Origin: a virus
IMG/VR virus record: IMGVR_UViG_3300046373_000092
Coordinates: 18,066 to 82,065 of that record
Reading direction: 5' to 3' (one strand)
Length of the DNA: 64,000 nt
Every line of letters starts with the position of its first letter. Position 1 is the first letter of the stretch. The notes beneath the pieces were generated by a model, which worked only from the letters and a program-made list of their open reading frames with translations, ran no database searches and was not told where the DNA came from. Made by a program: the position numbers and the translations under genes. Positions 35,058 through 43,249 of this stretch are shown in pieces.

Positions 35058-35269
35058 TGGAATTTTAAAATGTCAACATTTATTTTATCAATTCTTACTT
35101 CATAAAGTCCGGAGTATAAATGCCACTTAGTAGAGCCATCCAACTTAAATGTGAATGGTATATTTAATTCATTTAGTCTATTTTCACCAATCACTATATA
35201 CTCTATAGTAGTTCCGGGATGAAATAGTGCGTCCACTTCCAACATTGCAAGTCTAATCCACGGCGACAT
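35030..35269 (-). CDS. Divergent SxI-ELL family small protein
   Basis: 79 aa. The section YEVRIDKINVDILKF has the strand and helix start seen in family members such as FVIRVDAVNAEIWRAF, but the E-L pair is lost and the chain continues for about ten residues into a promoter sequence. It may be a member whose end was changed when the promoter was placed there. Confidence 0.5.
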   Translation of the reverse strand: MSPWIRLAMLEVDALFHPGTTIEYIVIGENRLNELNIPFTFKLDGSTKWHLYSGLYEVRIDKINVDILKFHCKTRLTVL

Positions 35270-35270
35270 A

Positions 35271-37568
35271 TTATTTTCCCTCTCTTAAATTATAAGCTAC
35301 TGTCGGCTCCGCAATTAACGGCATCAGTAGTGTGTTTGTATTCTCCATACAGTCTTTAACAATTTCGCAAGATCTATCTAATTCTTGTTTATTAGCAGTA
35401 GCTACCCATTCGTCGTGAACCTGCAAACTTAACCAAGCGTCCGTCCCCTCTTCCAGAAACTTCTTAGCCATAGCTATTCCGGCTCTGTTTACTAAACTGG
35501 CAGCGGCAGATTGAATCGGGAAGTTAAGGGCGTTATTTAATAGACCGTTGTAAGTCTTGCTAATGTCTTTAGCTTCTTGATATGTTATGCCGTGACGTTT
35601 TGCGATTAGCCCAAGTTTTTTGTAGTCGAGGATGCCGTCGCCGTAAGTGTCGTATATTTCTTTCACTCTCGGTAAATGGCGGACACGTCCAAACTTACTA
35701 GTTACTTTCCCAGTGGTCTTGGCTTCACGTAAATACTGGTCCATCTTCTTCTTCAGTCCGGGGAAAGCTTTAAAATAGTTATCAATAATGACCTGAGCCT
35801 CCTCCATACTGATGTTGAGAGTCTTGGATAGTTTCCCAGCCTTCATTCCATAGCGAATTCCCAAAGCATAAGCCTTGGCATCTTGACGCTTTTTTGGAAA
35901 CAACTTCTTCAAAAAGTTAGCAGCCTTTTTATCAGCAGAGACCCCTTGAATATTTTCAGCATTAATCGCCACTACTGAGTACATGTCTAAGCTGTCTGTG
36001 AAGATTTTAATTAAAGCTTCGTCTCCAGCATCGTCAGCAAAGACTCTCGGCTCCAAAGATTCATAATCGTCATCAATGTAAGCGTAGCCCGGTTTAGGAA
36101 TTAGCAGTTCCCTAATAATATCGTTAAACTTCGCGATAGTTGGATGCTCTTCTTCCTCGTCTTCTTTCGGCTTCGGAAATTGTTGAGCATCCGATCCGTA
36201 GCGCCCAGAGGTAGTTCCGTGCTGTTTAAAGCTTGGATACCAGATGCCATCTTCTTGTTGATCAATCAGACGTTGGTAATAACTACTTTGTATTTTTGTA
36301 AGTTTATTAAATATTCTAAGTTGAGTTGCCCAGTCAAAGCCATATTTTTCGGCGATATGTTCAACCACTTTTTCGTCAAATTGATCTCCGCCGGTCTTTG
36401 TTTTCGAAAGAGAAGCAATTCCCATGTAATCAAAAACAATCCTTTTAAGATGATGTTTGGAGCTAATGTTGATGAAGTTTTCGGAGTCATCAGATTCTTT
36501 TAGTAGCTGTAGTTGTATTTCTCTTGTGACATACTCTGGAAGATCTTCTAGTCCCAATAGAAATTTAAGACCCGCACCTCCCCTCGGAAGTATATCAGAG
36601 TTAAGGCTTTCTAAATTTTTTTTAGTGATGCTAAATTTACCGGCAGCAGTTCGAGGTAGTGGCAAATCATAATATGTTGCAACTTTCTGAGCAAAACCTC
36701 CACTATTTTTGGGAGCAAATTCTTGTTCAAGTCGTTCCTGAACAAATCTCTGCCCTGCCGGAGTAGCCATCAAAGCATCAATTACTATTTTTTCGTAGTT
36801 TGCCAATTCAATAGTTATTTCTGCATTTGCCTTTAGTAGTTTTGGCATGTCGAGGTATACCCCTCGGTGCTCCATCTTCACCGTGCAATATTTATATAGC
36901 GGCATAACCTCATCTTCGTAAAAAAAGCCGTGTAAACTTTCAACGTGCAGTCTAACTTCTAAAAACTTGAACAATCGAATAGTCATATCTACATCGGCAC
37001 AGCAGTAGTAGCCTATAAGCTCCATATCGCCTTTGTAGATGTCTTTCTGAGTCTTCAGCCATTTACCTCCGTTGCGTTTAACAGACTCCGCCAGTTCTAA
37101 TTGCTCCTGGTTAGAAGCGTCCTGTTCGTCGAGTCCAATCTCAACTTTGTATTTTTCTGCAAGGAACTTCAAACCAACGTTAGATTCCTCGTCTAGTGTG
37201 TGCTCCATTAGCTGAGTATCGGCGTGTAACGATCCGAGATAATTTACCTTTAAGTCATTCATGGTAATGCGAATATCGTAACTAGCGTTGTGCATTACAA
37301 GCTTTTTCGACTTCATAGCATCAAGCAGTAGTTTGTGATTAAAGGGCAGGGCGAAATCGACAAGAGTGTCAGTCTCGACATCAAATTTGAAGAGAGGATA
37401 GTAGTAACCCATGCCCTCTTGCCCAGTGAAGCCATACCCAATTACTGTGTCTTTGCGAACGTTTAGTCCAGTAGTCTCTGTATCATAGGCAATGAATTCA
37501 TGCGACTTAATGTGGTCCAAGGCTTCTTGAAAAAGTTCTGGAGTGTTAATAATCAAATAATTCTTCAT
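35271..37568 (-). CDS. Family A DNA polymerase with 3'-5' exonuclease
   Basis: 765 aa. Exonuclease motifs: AYDTETTG (Asp29, Glu31), HNASYDIR (Asp98) and YYCCADVD (Asp192). Polymerase motif A is YIDDDYESLEPRVFADDAGD (about 490), motif B is RQDAKAYALGIRYGM (about 555) and motif C is VHDEW (Asp719). No 5'-3' exonuclease domain. This is the replicative polymerase of the phage, acting with the primase-helicase encoded 4 kb upstream. Motif A reads ESLEPR rather than SQIELR, a variant seen in other phage polymerases. Confidence 0.9.
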   Translation of the reverse strand: MKNYLIINTPELFQEALDHIKSHEFIAYDTETTGLNVRKDTVIGYGFTGQEGMGYYYPLFKFDVETDTLVDFALPFNHKLLLDAMKSKKLVMHNASYDIRITMNDLKVNYLGSLHADTQLMEHTLDEESNVGLKFLAEKYKVEIGLDEQDASNQEQLELAESVKRNGGKWLKTQKDIYKGDMELIGYYCCADVDMTIRLFKFLEVRLHVESLHGFFYEDEVMPLYKYCTVKMEHRGVYLDMPKLLKANAEITIELANYEKIVIDALMATPAGQRFVQERLEQEFAPKNSGGFAQKVATYYDLPLPRTAAGKFSITKKNLESLNSDILPRGGAGLKFLLGLEDLPEYVTREIQLQLLKESDDSENFINISSKHHLKRIVFDYMGIASLSKTKTGGDQFDEKVVEHIAEKYGFDWATQLRIFNKLTKIQSSYYQRLIDQQEDGIWYPSFKQHGTTSGRYGSDAQQFPKPKEDEEEEHPTIAKFNDIIRELLIPKPGYAYIDDDYESLEPRVFADDAGDEALIKIFTDSLDMYSVVAINAENIQGVSADKKAANFLKKLFPKKRQDAKAYALGIRYGMKAGKLSKTLNISMEEAQVIIDNYFKAFPGLKKKMDQYLREAKTTGKVTSKFGRVRHLPRVKEIYDTYGDGILDYKKLGLIAKRHGITYQEAKDISKTYNGLLNNALNFPIQSAAASLVNRAGIAMAKKFLEEGTDAWLSLQVHDEWVATANKQELDRSCEIVKDCMENTNTLLMPLIAEPTVAYNLREGK

Positions 37569-37743
37569 CTATTAATTCCTTAAAAACTTCAGACGTTATT
37601 GCTAAATATTTCACATAGTCATTATTTAAGAGGGTGTATGCAAAATTAGCGGAATCGCCTATGAACCAAGTTCCGGTTTCATCGCGATACCCAACTAGCT
37701 CTGAGCCGTCCTTATTTATCTTATATCCTTTCACAGTGCTCAT
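37546..37743 (-). CDS. SxI-ELL family small protein (long loop)
   Basis: 65 aa. N-terminus MSTVKGYKINKDGSELVGYR, C-terminus KYLAITSEVFKELIDEELFDY, in which the S-E-V-hydrophobic helix is followed by an extra turn before E-E-L-F. It overlaps the polymerase start by 23 bases. Confidence 0.6.
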   Translation of the reverse strand: MSTVKGYKINKDGSELVGYRDETGTWFIGDSANFAYTLLNNDYVKYLAITSEVFKELIDEELFDY

Positions 37744-38000
37744 GATGGACCCAAAGGCAAATCCTTTCTTCGAGGACGAGATTCAGCGTCCTGCGCTCTA
37801 GGGGCGGCAGACACTAGATAGCCGCTCTGAACTAACTCTTGTTCAAGTTCCTCGTGTAATAATGTGCGTTTATGAGGATTTTTTTCATACGCTACAAATT
37901 CTTTAACCTCACATACGAATTCAATAAACTCCACCCCAGCCATCATAGCCATAAAAAAAAGAACCGCGTATCCAACCCATTGAGCTATTTCATTTAACAT
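37740..38000 (-). CDS. Small membrane protein
   Basis: 86 aa. Hydrophobic segment at about 8-27 (VGYAVLFFMAMMAGVEFIEF), then a charged, Arg-rich tail. Its ATG lies inside the last codons of the upstream SxI-ELL gene. Confidence 0.5.
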   Translation of the reverse strand: MLNEIAQWVGYAVLFFMAMMAGVEFIEFVCEVKEFVAYEKNPHKRTLLHEELEQELVQSGYLVSAAPRAQDAESRPRRKDLPLGPS

Positions 38001-38155
38001 AAAATCTCCTGTAAGATTCTAGAATTATATGCTGAAGGTTTCAGGAATAGGGATTTGGGGCATTCGTAATCCCAATGCACCCCTAAAGCCCAATACTTAA
38101 TCCTACCTCGAAGAGACCAATAGTTTTCTGCCCAGCCAGACGTATCAATTTTCAT
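37994..38155 (-). CDS. SxI-ELL family small protein
   Basis: 53 aa by hand translation: N-terminus MKIDTSGWAENYWSLRGRIK, C-terminus SLFLKPSAYNSRILQEILC. The codons CAG GAG before the end form the ribosome site of the next gene. ATGA overlap with the metallopeptidase gene. Confidence 0.65.
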   Translation of the reverse strand: MKIDTSGWAENYWSLRGRIKYWALGVHWDYECPKSLFLKPSAYNSRILQEILC

Positions 38156-38634
38156 TGTGCCAAATCCCCCTGCACTGAGAATAGTTCCTTCCAGTAATGT
38201 TTCACGTTACGCTGGTAATCAGAATCCTGCATTAAATTAGGATTCATAATACTGAACGGTGACTTATCCAAAAATTTCTCTTCTGTGTGCTTTCTGTGCA
38301 AAACAGCATGTCCCAATTCGTGCGCAATAGTATTCTCTCTTTGCGAAGCAGAAGACTTACTCCAAAGGAACTTGTTTATAAAAATAAATTTTTGATGTGT
38401 ACTGTAAGAGTCTGGAGCGCGTCCTTGCACATCTATAGGTAGTTTATCAGAAAAACGAATATATAGCAAGTAAAAAGGTTCAAACTTAACGTTTTGCGAT
38501 TTTGCCTCTTGCATAAATTTATCAACATATGGACGGAATTCATCTGAACAGATTACTCGGTTATGCATGTAAGCATAGGCTGCCACTAAAAAGAGGAGGT
38601 GTAGCGTGATGCTTGCGCAGGCTGTTCTAAACAT
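38152..38634 (-). CDS. Secreted zinc metallopeptidase (HELGH)
   Basis: 160 aa. N-terminal hydrophobic segment (SITLHLLFLVAAYAYM, about 8-23) for export or anchoring. The zinc motif AHELGHAVLHRKH lies at about 103-116, followed by SIMNPNLM near 130, the Met-turn-like phrase of metzincin-type secreted peptidases. It probably degrades a periplasmic or envelope protein late or during superinfection exclusion; the target is unknown. Confidence 0.65.
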   Translation of the reverse strand: MFRTACASITLHLLFLVAAYAYMHNRVICSDEFRPYVDKFMQEAKSQNVKFEPFYLLYIRFSDKLPIDVQGRAPDSYSTHQKFIFINKFLWSKSSASQRENTIAHELGHAVLHRKHTEEKFLDKSPFSIMNPNLMQDSDYQRNVKHYWKELFSVQGDLAQ

Positions 38635-38819
38635 AATAATTCCTTTATTACGGCAGTATATTTAAGGCGCTCAATCAGTGAAAGCTGTGTTAAAGTGATG
38701 GTATCTGAACCTTTACTTCCTGAAAATTGAAGGCAATGATAATTATTTCTGCAGTGTCTAGCGACTTCTCTGAAATCAAAATTGTATCTAAAAATTTCAA
38801 CTAAGTTTTTAAAGTTCAT
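38586..38819 (-). CDS. SxI-ELL family protein with C-terminal extension
   Basis: 77 aa from the ATG at 38819 (ATGA overlap with the HNH gene). The helix LIERLKYTAVIKELLC fits the signature with Thr for Ser; a 15-residue tail follows, overlapping the metallopeptidase start by 49 bases. Confidence 0.6.
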   Translation of the reverse strand: MNFKNLVEIFRYNFDFREVARHCRNNYHCLQFSGSKGSDTITLTQLSLIERLKYTAVIKELLCLEQPAQASRYTSSF

Positions 38820-39328
38820 ATATGTCTCCAAATCTCTCTTCTAACTAATTTTCCAACGTGCTTATATTGAAGATTCATTTTGGTAGCGATGTCTCTCTTG
38901 GACATTCCCTCTTCGTGGAGTTTTCTAACCTCCAAAACAATCTCATTAGTAACTATAGAATCTGGGTGCTGTTCTCCTTGGACGTGTGGTATAAACATCC
39001 TTCCTTGTTTAAGGCAGTGATCCATGTTCATTTTTCTAGTACACCACTGAAGATTATCAAATCTATTGTTTAAAGGATTATTATCGATATGATTAATCTC
39101 TTTATAATTATTCATATTAGAAATAAAATGCTTAGCTACTAATTGATGCACTCTCCATTCAACAGCCTTCCCATCTTTTCTAAGAGCCACCTGCTCATAG
39201 CCTTTTTTAGTAATTCTCGCTTTTAAAAATTTATTACTTTTCAAGCTAAACAGTCTTCCTAGATTTGAAATTTCATACCCAGAAAAACCATTTACAGCCT
39301 TAAATATTTCCCCACTAAAACAAGTCAT
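38816..39328 (-). CDS. HNH homing-type endonuclease (NUMOD4-HNH-HTH)
   Basis: 170 aa. NUMOD4-like start (FKAVNGFSGYEISNLGRLFS, about 10-30), HNH core NHIDNNPLNNRFDNLQWCT at about 80-98, and a C-terminal helix-turn-helix (GMSKRDIATKMNLQYKHVGK). The layout is that of free-standing phage homing endonucleases. It is wedged between the helicase and a SxI-ELL gene and overlaps the helicase end by 14 bases, so it is probably a later arrival or a captured gene. Confidence 0.8.
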   Translation of the reverse strand: MTCFSGEIFKAVNGFSGYEISNLGRLFSLKSNKFLKARITKKGYEQVALRKDGKAVEWRVHQLVAKHFISNMNNYKEINHIDNNPLNNRFDNLQWCTRKMNMDHCLKQGRMFIPHVQGEQHPDSIVTNEIVLEVRKLHEEGMSKRDIATKMNLQYKHVGKLVRREIWRHI

Positions 39329-41267
39329 TATCTGCCTTTTTCTTATTTGCCTTCTGTACTCTCAATTCCTCTAAATTAATCTTCTCTATAGCCTCTAACT
39401 CTCGGATACTTCCAGTTACTCCATCCCAGGCAAAATCGAGAGAAAACATAGCTCCATGTCGATTTTTTAGACAATCGAGGGAATAGTACTTATCATTTTC
39501 GAATGTTCTAGGGCTGGCTCCAGGTCTTGAAACCCAGAGCATAGCATTCGATAGCTCAGCAAGTGCTCCAGACCCCTTAAAAGCAGCGTATGTTTCCGCA
39601 GGTTCATCCATTCTTTGGTTAGCTTTGTTTGGCTGTCCAAGAAATACAACACACTTACGAAGTGCTGAAGCTATCTCTTTTAGCCCCTGAACAGAGTACA
39701 TTGAGCGTTGAGTAGGGTCGCTGTAGTCGGACCTAATCAAGTCTAAGTAGTCTACTAAAATAAATTTAATGTCTGTGCCAAGAGCTTGTTCTGTTCTGAT
39801 AATTCTATCTTTCATCTCTTCGATGGACATTCCGGCGGAACGAACAAAATTAACGTTGCTGTAATTTTCCGCAAGACAGAGTCTGAATTTCTCTCTCCAA
39901 GACGGATCTTCCATTCTAGTATAAACTTCCTTAGCAGAAATTTTATAATGCTTTTGAATTAGCTTTTGATAAACATCTTCTAAAGACATGTCGAAAGAAA
40001 AGAACATACTGTTAACAGCTTGCTTAGAAGTATTGTTTAGTAGCTGAAGAGATAGCGAGGTCTTCCCAGAACCAGGGCTACCTCCAATTGCATACACTCT
40101 TCCTACTTGCGCTTCCAGAGCTGCATCCAAAGATTTAATCCCGAATTCCAATCTGTTTTTGCCGATATTAGCAGCGTAGTCCTCAAAAATGTTTCCAACT
40201 TGTTCTACTGAAATAACATCTTCTTTTGACTTCACAATGTGTTTAGCTGGGATGCTTGCCGCTAACGACATCAGTAGTTCGTCTGACTTCTCAGAGTAAG
40301 TGCCGCCGTTCCAGCTCGGACTGTAAACTTGACGAATAATGTTACTCCAAATCTCAGACTTTGGAAATTTATCACACCCCATTAGTAAGGATTGTTTTTC
40401 CATTGCTGATTTAATTAAGTAATACGCCTTATTCTCGTCATATCCAAGGTTACGATAAGTAGAGGCTAAGATCATTCCTGCGTGAGAACGAGATCCAGCC
40501 GGGAAGAAACCCAACTCTACTAGCCATTTAGCTGGAGATAAGTCTGTGGGCTTTTTAGTCCAATCAACGTCATTGATGTTAATTACTGTAACTTCTTTTA
40601 GGGGCTTCACAGAGGGAGTTTTTGCCTTTAAATCCTTCATTAGCGTAGTAAGCTTAACTGGAGCCCATGCGTCTTTAATAGCTGAATACTCCAGCTCTTG
40701 CTTTGCTACTTCCGCAATTTCAGTTGCCGATAGTGTGCGAAGATCCTCAACTCCCAACGGATATTTAAATAATCCGGATTTCTGGTGTTTTGTGAGGGGC
40801 AATCTAAAAATGCGAGTGGCGTTGTATATTTTAGAATCTACAGTGGTCAGTCCTTCTGCAATGTTCATGCAAATATTTTTTGTTTCGGATGGCGTTAAAC
40901 GTTCTCCGTCAAGTTGCACAGACACTTCAAATCCTTTATTTCCGCTAAAGAAAATACGAATGTTCTCTTCTGTGTAGCCCTGAGACTGAAGCCTCTTAAC
41001 AAGCTCTACCGCGTCGATACGAGCCTCTTCAACGTGCTTCTCACTGTCGAAGTCCCATGTTAACTTGTCAGTCGTTACGTCGGTCATCCCAGCTACAGAT
41101 CCAGTAGTTTGGAATGTTTTGAATTGGGCATCGTTAAAATAGAATAAGGAAGTGTAGGCATCCTTGTTTTTGTTTAGTGATTTATACACGCCAGTAAGGT
41201 CGTTGCCAATTACTGGAATTAAAGTACCTTTATCTGCTAAGTCTTTGCAAAGTCTGATGTAATCCAT
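39315..41267 (-). CDS. AEP-like primase fused to DnaB-type helicase
   Basis: 650 aa. The N-terminal 190 residues show archaeo-eukaryotic primase features: LTWDFDSE (Asp72, Asp74), FSGNKGFEV (about 107-115) and NATRIFRLPLTKHQKSG (about 149-165). From about 365 a RecA-type hexameric helicase follows: Walker A GGSPGSGKTS (about 395-404), Walker B FILVDYLD (Asp506). The protein should unwind and prime DNA at the fork with the family A polymerase. The usual His after SGNKG is Glu here, so primase activity needs care. Confidence 0.75.
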   Translation of the reverse strand: MDYIRLCKDLADKGTLIPVIGNDLTGVYKSLNKNKDAYTSLFYFNDAQFKTFQTTGSVAGMTDVTTDKLTWDFDSEKHVEEARIDAVELVKRLQSQGYTEENIRIFFSGNKGFEVSVQLDGERLTPSETKNICMNIAEGLTTVDSKIYNATRIFRLPLTKHQKSGLFKYPLGVEDLRTLSATEIAEVAKQELEYSAIKDAWAPVKLTTLMKDLKAKTPSVKPLKEVTVININDVDWTKKPTDLSPAKWLVELGFFPAGSRSHAGMILASTYRNLGYDENKAYYLIKSAMEKQSLLMGCDKFPKSEIWSNIIRQVYSPSWNGGTYSEKSDELLMSLAASIPAKHIVKSKEDVISVEQVGNIFEDYAANIGKNRLEFGIKSLDAALEAQVGRVYAIGGSPGSGKTSLSLQLLNNTSKQAVNSMFFSFDMSLEDVYQKLIQKHYKISAKEVYTRMEDPSWREKFRLCLAENYSNVNFVRSAGMSIEEMKDRIIRTEQALGTDIKFILVDYLDLIRSDYSDPTQRSMYSVQGLKEIASALRKCVVFLGQPNKANQRMDEPAETYAAFKGSGALAELSNAMLWVSRPGASPRTFENDKYYSLDCLKNRHGAMFSLDFAWDGVTGSIRELEAIEKINLEELRVQKANKKKADNDLF

Positions 41268-41455
41268 TTTATTTTATCCTCTAGTAATGTTTGAAATATG
41301 TCTGATTGAAAAATTCTCTTAGTAATAACTGTATAATTTGTTCTGTCTCCGAACCATCGGTGAGCTTTGGTAAACTGGATGCCCTCTCGGTGCCCAATCT
41401 CCAGCAAAGTTTCTAAAAAATTAGGATAGATCAGCTCATGTGGATTTCTTTTCAT
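41237..41455 (-). CDS. SxI-ELL family small protein with tail
   Basis: 72 aa. N-terminus MKRNPHELIYPNFLETLLEI, signature YTVITKRIFQSDIFQTLLED, then a 12-residue tail overlapping the helicase start by 31 bases. Confidence 0.65.
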   Translation of the reverse strand: MKRNPHELIYPNFLETLLEIGHREGIQFTKAHRWFGDRTNYTVITKRIFQSDIFQTLLEDKIKWITSDFAKT

Positions 41456-41645
41456 TTAGTAATTCCTGAAAAATTTCAGTAAAGAATACTCTTTTGCAAA
41501 TAGCGGCTCTGTCCCAAACGCGATAATTATGAGTCGAGAATGTCCACCCACTCCACCAAGTAGTTTTTTTAACTAAAACTCTGTCCAAGAAGTCGGAATT
41601 AACTTTATCCCCGTCTTTTAATTTATAACCGGTGTATTTCAGCAC
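41436..41645 (-). CDS. SxI-ELL family small protein
   Basis: 69 aa. N-terminus MLKYTGYKLKDGDKVNSDFL (the KxKDGD phrase recalls the MKIKxGD subgroup), signature AAICKRVFFTEIFQELLNEK. Overlaps both neighbours. Confidence 0.65.
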   Translation of the reverse strand: MLKYTGYKLKDGDKVNSDFLDRVLVKKTTWWSGWTFSTHNYRVWDRAAICKRVFFTEIFQELLNEKKST

Positions 41646-41938
41646 AACAATTCTCCAATTAAATCAGAAGTAGTAACTGTTAATTTTACGTTCACTGGAG
41701 TAAACTTTCCGATCCAAATGTTAGTAATAATCTTGCCAATATAAGATCCAATAAAATTGGCATCACTACAAGCTTGATACGGGATACTTTGCGTTTGCAT
41801 TTTTCTAGTAGTCATGTTTTGTATTGTTAACTGTATGTAATAACTCTCTTGCCGATCTGTAAGATGTATTCGATACAAATCCCCCCTAAAGTATATGGGA
41901 TCTTGGAATTCACGAAGCGCATTGATAATGACACCCAT
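41639..41938 (-). CDS. Long SxI-ELL family protein
   Basis: 99 aa, the longest member. N-terminal beta-rich part (LYRIHLTDRQESYYIQL), signature VKLTVTTSDLIGELLC at the very end. It lies directly after the VWA gene. Confidence 0.55.
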   Translation of the reverse strand: MGVIINALREFQDPIYFRGDLYRIHLTDRQESYYIQLTIQNMTTRKMQTQSIPYQACSDANFIGSYIGKIITNIWIGKFTPVNVKLTVTTSDLIGELLC

Positions 41939-41940
41939 TA

Positions 41941-43113
41941 CTAAGTTCCATACTCGTTAATGAAGATCTTTCTTCCCCAAGGAATTCCGTCCCAAGTGTG
42001 CTTTCCGATAATTGTCCAAAGAGTGGGCAGATTGCTTTTGGGAACTTCCTCGTAGAAGTCTCCGTCGGTAAAACAGACAATAACATCAGCTCCCAATTCT
42101 TCGGCTTTCTTAAATCCCGGAGACATTACTGTCCCTCCACGACCCTGAATTTCAGGCTTCATTCTAGGATTAAACTCTCTCACGTTCTGAACATCACTGT
42201 CACACTCAATAAGAGTAATTTGCATGTTGGGGTAGAACTGTTGAAGTTTAGCCATTTCGCTCCAGCCCTGGGCTAGATATTCATCTGACATAGACCCTGA
42301 AGTATCGAGTAGGAAAGCTAAGTGCATCTCCCATTCTTTCTTTTTACCGGCAAACATCGTCCCGTAACGTCTGTTACGCTTCTTGCGAGAGCCTGTTCTA
42401 GTAAAGTTAACTGCATTGTTTACAAATTTTCTCAGCTCAGACTTCCAATTGATTTTAGAAGCAAAGAGCTGGTCCAAGATTACTGAAAGACCGTTAGACA
42501 TGTTCCCAGCTCCTCCAGCAGCATCCGAAGCCTTTTTAGCGGCTTTCTTTACGAGGTGCTCTTTGTAGGCTTGAGAGATATCTTTTCCATCTGATTCTTC
42601 CCAAACGTCGTGATCATCAAATTGATCTCCAGCTCCAGACTCATCAAACTTGTCCTGACATTTTTCGATGATGCGAGCATAGTAGTCGAATGACTGTAGA
42701 GCTTGGATAGAAGACGGTTCCACGAACTCAGAACAAGCCTCGCGGAACCTAGCAAGAGTGACGCCGCCGATTTCATCAACCGACTCCTCAATTCCTTCCA
42801 TTTGATTAATAGTACAATCCATCGCAATGTTTTTTTGCTTGTGAGTAAGCTTGTCGAAATCCATGCGATCTTTAGAGAGGGTGCAATGATTTAGAATCAA
42901 GTGAAGACACTCATGTTTTAAAATGTCTTCTTGCTGCTTATTAGTCTTAGAATCGAACCATTCGCTGTTAACATACAGATTGATTTGATCTGTTACACTT
43001 ACTCCCAGAGTAGGGCATTTAGTAGTGTAAACACGACGACAACTTTGCAAAATTGAAGCGTAGAAAATATTTTGAGACATAATAAGTCTTGAGATAGCTG
43101 ATTCTAATGACAT
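41941..43113 (-). CDS. VWA / HExxH metallopeptidase-like partner of MoxR
   Basis: 390 aa from the ATG at 43113 (behind GAGGG); longer starts cross an upstream gene and promoter. Residues 67-71 are HECLH, a zinc-like motif in a DUF2201-type N-terminal domain; a VWA domain starts near residue 260 with the MIDAS motif DTSGS (Asp270). Proteins of this class work with MoxR AAA+ ATPases, whose gene lies immediately upstream, as chaperone-like remodelling pairs. Confidence 0.7.
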   Translation of the reverse strand: MSLESAISRLIMSQNIFYASILQSCRRVYTTKCPTLGVSVTDQINLYVNSEWFDSKTNKQQEDILKHECLHLILNHCTLSKDRMDFDKLTHKQKNIAMDCTINQMEGIEESVDEIGGVTLARFREACSEFVEPSSIQALQSFDYYARIIEKCQDKFDESGAGDQFDDHDVWEESDGKDISQAYKEHLVKKAAKKASDAAGGAGNMSNGLSVILDQLFASKINWKSELRKFVNNAVNFTRTGSRKKRNRRYGTMFAGKKKEWEMHLAFLLDTSGSMSDEYLAQGWSEMAKLQQFYPNMQITLIECDSDVQNVREFNPRMKPEIQGRGGTVMSPGFKKAEELGADVIVCFTDGDFYEEVPKSNLPTLWTIIGKHTWDGIPWGRKIFINEYGT

Positions 43114-43126
43114 AAACACCCTCATG

Positions 43127-43249
43127 TTATTTATAGAGACAGTTGCAGTGCTTGCAATTTTTAAGATCCTTGAACCAACGAAATTTACCGTCGTGCGAAT
43201 GGAGCCCAAAAAAGCAAGCTATTAATTGAATCAATTTATCCTGATCCAC
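43127..43249 (-). CDS. Tiny Cys-rich protein, GTG start
   Basis: 40 aa by hand translation, GTG sharing a base with the MoxR stop (TAGTG). N-terminus (V)DQDKLIQLIACFFGLHSHD, C-terminus KDLKNCKHCNCLYK with three Cys. The stop codon overlaps the -10 box of the promoter for the VWA gene. Confidence 0.45.
   Translation of the reverse strand: MDQDKLIQLIACFFGLHSHDGKFRWFKDLKNCKHCNCLYK
43130..43157 (-). promoter_or_regulatory. Sigma70-like promoter, TTGCAA-16-TATAAA
   Basis: On the - strand TTGCAA (43157-43152), 16 bases, TATAAA (43135-43130), 17 bases before the VWA gene start. Confidence 0.55.
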
